This document shows positions 6,510 through 8,657 of a stretch of 8,657 nt of DNA, in pieces. The DNA comes from Deltaproteobacteria bacterium (GTDB lineage: Bacteria; Desulfobacterota; Desulfuromonadia; Geobacterales; Pseudopelobacteraceae), in the NCBI GenBank assembly GCA_016219145.1, contig JACRCG010000086.1:1-8657 (forward strand), given 5' to 3'. The translations under genes were made by a program, and so were the position numbers. A model generated the notes under the pieces. The model worked only from the letters and a program-made list of their open reading frames with translations, was not told where the DNA came from and made no database searches. Each line of letters opens with the position of its first letter. Position 1 is the stretch's first letter.

Positions 6510-7572
6510 TATTTCGGGCAAGATCTTTGTGGTGGATGATGACCGTTTCGTACTTGAAAGCATTACTACGCTTCTTTCGGAATACGGTTTCGATGTCTGC
6601 TCATTTACCAGCGGCAAGGACGCTATCAAGCAATTCATCAAGGAACCGGTGGATCTGGTTCTGACAGACATCAATATGCCGGTGATGGGTGGTCTGGAGC
6701 TGCTGGAGAAAATCCGTTTTCTGGATCGGGAGACCCCGGTGGTGCTGATGACCGCCTATGCCGATCTGGACGTGGCCGTCAAGGCGATCCAGAAAGGCGC
6801 TTTCGACTTCATCATCAAGCCTTATAGCCCGCTCTATCTGATTCATACAGTCGAGAAGGGAATTAATTTCAAGCGTCTGACCCAGATCGAAAAAAACTAC
6901 AAAATCGAGCTTGAGCGGACGGTCGAGACGCGCACCGCCGAACTGAACGCGGCCCTGGGCGAAATTACCAACATGAGCCGCGAGATCATCGAGCGCCTCA
7001 CTGCGGCCGCCGAACTGCGCGATGAGGATACCGGCCTGCATATCTCCCGGATCGGAATGTACGCCAAGCGGCTGGCCATGCATATCGGCATGGATGATGA
7101 CTACGTGGATAAGATATCGGTGGCCAGCGCCATGCACGATGTAGGCAAAATAGGCATTCCGGATTCTATTCTGCTGAAACCGGGCCCGCTTACCGGTGAA
7201 GAATTTGCAACCATCAAACAGCACACTGTCATCGGCGAGCGCATTTTGAAGGGTTCTTCTCACGAGATGCTCAGAATGGGCGCCATAATTGCGGCTACTC
7301 ATCACGAACGCTGGGACGGCACCGGTTATCCGCTGGGGCTTAAAGGGGAAGAGGTGCCGCTGGGGGGCAGGATTGTTATGCTGGTTGACCAGTATGATGC
7401 CCTGCGCAACAGCCGGGTCTACAAACCGGGGTTTGACCACGCAACCTGTTGCAACATAATTTTAAACGGTGACGGCCGCACCATGCCGTCACATTTTGAT
7501 CCGCAGATTATGGAGGCGTTCCGGGAGATTAAAGACGAGTTTGCCGGAATATTCGAGAAAAGTCAGGTGTGA
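6499..7572 (+). CDS. Response regulator with HD-GYP domain, predicted cyclic di-GMP phosphodiesterase
   Basis: The 357-residue product has an N-terminal receiver (about 8-122) with D13/D14, phospho-acceptor D57 (VLTDINMPVMGG), T85 and K107. A coiled-coil linker (about 125-165) leads to an HD-GYP domain (about 165-345), an RpfG-type architecture. Expected metal and catalytic residues are visible: H181 in DEDTGLH, H213-D214 and K217 in MHDVGKIG, H242 in KQHTVIGERIL, H268-H269-E270, the GYP loop DGTGYP (273-278) and D297 in VDQYDAL. Such domains hydrolyse cyclic di-GMP to pGpG or GMP, affecting motility, biofilm or secretion. No output DNA-binding domain is present. The 11-nt overlap with the sensor kinase makes that protein its likely partner, but because the kinase lacks its H-box histidine, D57 may receive phosphate from another kinase. 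Its 3' end faces nuoCD across 13 nt. Enzymatic activity is inferred from intact motifs. Confidence 0.95.
   Translation: MATDISGKIFVVDDDRFVLESITTLLSEYGFDVCSFTSGKDAIKQFIKEPVDLVLTDINMPVMGGLELLEKIRFLDRETPVVLMTAYADLDVAVKAIQKGAFDFIIKPYSPLYLIHTVEKGINFKRLTQIEKNYKIELERTVETRTAELNAALGEITNMSREIIERLTAAAELRDEDTGLHISRIGMYAKRLAMHIGMDDDYVDKISVASAMHDVGKIGIPDSILLKPGPLTGEEFATIKQHTVIGERILKGSSHEMLRMGAIIAATHHERWDGTGYPLGLKGEEVPLGGRIVMLVDQYDALRNSRVYKPGFDHATCCNIILNGDGRTMPSHFDPQIMEAFREIKDEFAGIFEKSQV
7469..7492 (-). terminator. Hairpin inside the HD-GYP gene, weak candidate terminator for the nuo transcript
   Basis: GTGACGGC (7469-7476) and GCCGTCAC (7485-7492) form a perfect 8-bp stem with an 8-nt loop. On the minus strand it lies about 94 nt past the nuoCD stop and is followed by CGTTTAAAATT, a poor U-tract. 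The gap between the convergent genes is only 13 nt, so any nuo terminator must lie within the opposing gene. It could also simply reflect coding sequence. Confidence 0.2.
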
Positions 7573-7585
7573 ATGGGGTGTGAGC

Positions 7586-8657
7586 TCAGCGATCCAGATC
7601 CGCCAGGACGAAATCCACCGACCCCAGGATTGCCAGAAAATCGGCTACCAGCCAGCCTCTGCTCATAATCGGCAGGGCCTGGATGTGAGGAAAACTGGGG
7701 GTCTTGATGCGCAGACGGTAAGGGATTGACAGGCCGTCCGATACGGCGAAGTAGCCGTTCTCCCCTTTCGGAGCCTCGATGGCGGAATAGTTCTCTCCCC
7801 TGGGGGGCGAAATGCCGCGACTGCTGTTTACAAAGTGGTGAATCAGTGACTCGATATCTTTCAGGGTGTCCGGTTTCTGCGGCAGAACATAACGGTAGTC
7901 ATCAGTCATCCAGCGCCCTTCCGGCATCTCCCGCATGGCCTGCTCCACAATCCGCAGTGATTGACGGATTTCAAGCATCCGCACCTGATAGCGCGCCCAG
8001 CAGTCGCCACTCTCAGCCGTCGGCACCTCGAAATCAAAACGCTCGTAGCCGCTGTACGGCATTTTGCGCCGCAGGTCCCATTCCATCCCGCAGGCCCGCA
8101 GGTTAGGTCCCGAAATTCCCCACTCCATTGCATCCTGTTTTGAAATAGCCCCGACACCTTTCAGACGGGCCAGGAAGATCGGGTTGCCGTTGATCAGCTG
8201 CTCATACTCCTTCAGGCGGGGCGGCATCCACTCCAGCAGGGCCTTGACCGGCTGCTGCCACCCCTCCGGCAGATCCTCCGCCACCCCGCCTATGCGGAAC
8301 CAGGCCGGGTGCATCCTGCCGCCGGTAATCATCTCGACGATGTCAAAGATTTTCTCCCGGTCGGTAAAGGTGTAGAAGACCGGCGTCATGGCCCCTACAT
8401 CGGCCGTGAAAGTCCCCAGCCAGACCAGGTGGCTGGCAATGCGGAACAGTTCGGACAGCATGACTCTGATATACTCCGCCCTTGCCGGCACTGCGATACC
8501 GCACAGACGCTCAACCGAGTTGACATAGGCCAGGTTATTCTGGACGCCGGCCAGGTAGTCGATCCGGTCGGTATAAGGTATGAACTGGTTCCAGTGCTGC
8601 CGCTCCGCGATTTTCTCGGCGCCGCGATGATGGAAGCCGATGTCGAAGTCGATATCA
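7586..8657 (-). CDS. nuoCD: NADH-quinone oxidoreductase subunit C/D (NuoCD-type), C-terminal part (5' end beyond window)
   Basis: The minus-strand frame is open from the window edge to the TGA at 7588-7586, giving 356 residues. The visible part begins DIDFDIGFHHRGAEKIAERQHWNQFIPYTDRIDYL and ends GSVDFVLADLDR. It is the 49-kDa (NuoD) part of respiratory complex I, on the peripheral arm at the quinone site; the GFHHRG loop contributes to quinone binding. Both ends and the VGAMTPVF, MHPAWFRIGG and PYSGYE-FDFE stretches follow the fused NuoCD of Escherichia coli more closely than stand-alone NuoD, as I remember those sequences. The true start is outside, so a NuoCD or NuoBCD fusion and a separate NuoD cannot be told apart here. 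The ATG at 8491-8489 is internal to the domain, not the start. This looks like the 5' edge of a nuo operon read leftward whose later genes are not adjacent: the next gene in line is the opposing HD-GYP gene. Confidence 0.95.
   Translation of the reverse strand, partial: DIDFDIGFHHRGAEKIAERQHWNQFIPYTDRIDYLAGVQNNLAYVNSVERLCGIAVPARAEYIRVMLSELFRIASHLVWLGTFTADVGAMTPVFYTFTDREKIFDIVEMITGGRMHPAWFRIGGVAEDLPEGWQQPVKALLEWMPPRLKEYEQLINGNPIFLARLKGVGAISKQDAMEWGISGPNLRACGMEWDLRRKMPYSGYERFDFEVPTAESGDCWARYQVRMLEIRQSLRIVEQAMREMPEGRWMTDDYRYVLPQKPDTLKDIESLIHHFVNSSRGISPPRGENYSAIEAPKGENGYFAVSDGLSIPYRLRIKTPSFPHIQALPIMSRGWLVADFLAILGSVDFVLADLDR

Noticed and set aside
5820..6674. 284-codon minus-strand open frame
   Set aside because: Lies opposite the kinase ATPase and receiver domains and the start of the HD-GYP gene; its product shows no recognisable domain. 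It is a coding shadow.
6601..7440. 279-codon minus-strand open frame
   Set aside because: Opposite the HD-GYP gene, whose domain motifs are unmistakable; the opposite product has no family features.
8489..8491. ATG taken as the start of a 301-residue NuoD
   Set aside because: The frame continues upstream to the window edge with conserved NuoD sequence (GFHHRGAEK, PYTDRIDYL), so this is an internal methionine.

Overview
The gene content suggests a Desulfuromonadales-type bacterium (Geobacter, Trichlorobacter or Pelobacter-like). murA and the histidine genes run together, the HisG is a short form, the response regulator is an HD-GYP protein in the style seen in Geobacter, and there is an Escherichia coli-type NuoCD. 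This placement rests on remembered family resemblance, not a database search. GC content looks moderate, roughly the mid-50s percent by eye.

Left block (1-3093, all minus strand, read right to left): murA (UDP-GlcNAc enolpyruvyl transferase, TTG start), a 185-bp gap carrying a large inverted repeat built from a 7-nt unit, hisG (short ATP phosphoribosyltransferase), a small lipoprotein gene resembling the LPP20 family, and the start of hisD, which leaves the window at base 1. hisG, the lipoprotein gene and hisD are spaced 20 and 33 nt apart and probably form one transcription unit.

Centre (3094-3329): a 236-bp divergent intergenic region. It holds a candidate murA promoter on the minus strand with an 18-bp palindrome over its -35 element, and a candidate extended -10 promoter on the plus strand.

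Right block (3330-7572, plus strand): a two-gene signalling unit overlapping by 11 nt. The first gene encodes a 1059-residue membrane hybrid sensor kinase (Cache, HAMP, GAF, PAS, HisKA, HATPase, REC). The second encodes a 357-residue REC/HD-GYP regulator, predicted to break down cyclic di-GMP. The most notable feature of the window is in the kinase: the H-box residue that should be the phosphoacceptor histidine reads as asparagine (N697, codon 5418-5420), while the ATP-binding motifs and the C-terminal receiver aspartate look intact. If real, the protein cannot autophosphorylate in the usual way and would act as a pseudokinase, phosphatase or scaffold for the HD-GYP partner.

Right end (7586-8657, minus strand): the C-terminal 356 residues of the NuoD part of a NuoCD-type complex I subunit, convergent with the HD-GYP gene and only 13 nt from it. 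I saw no tRNA, rRNA, CRISPR array, transposase or integrase.
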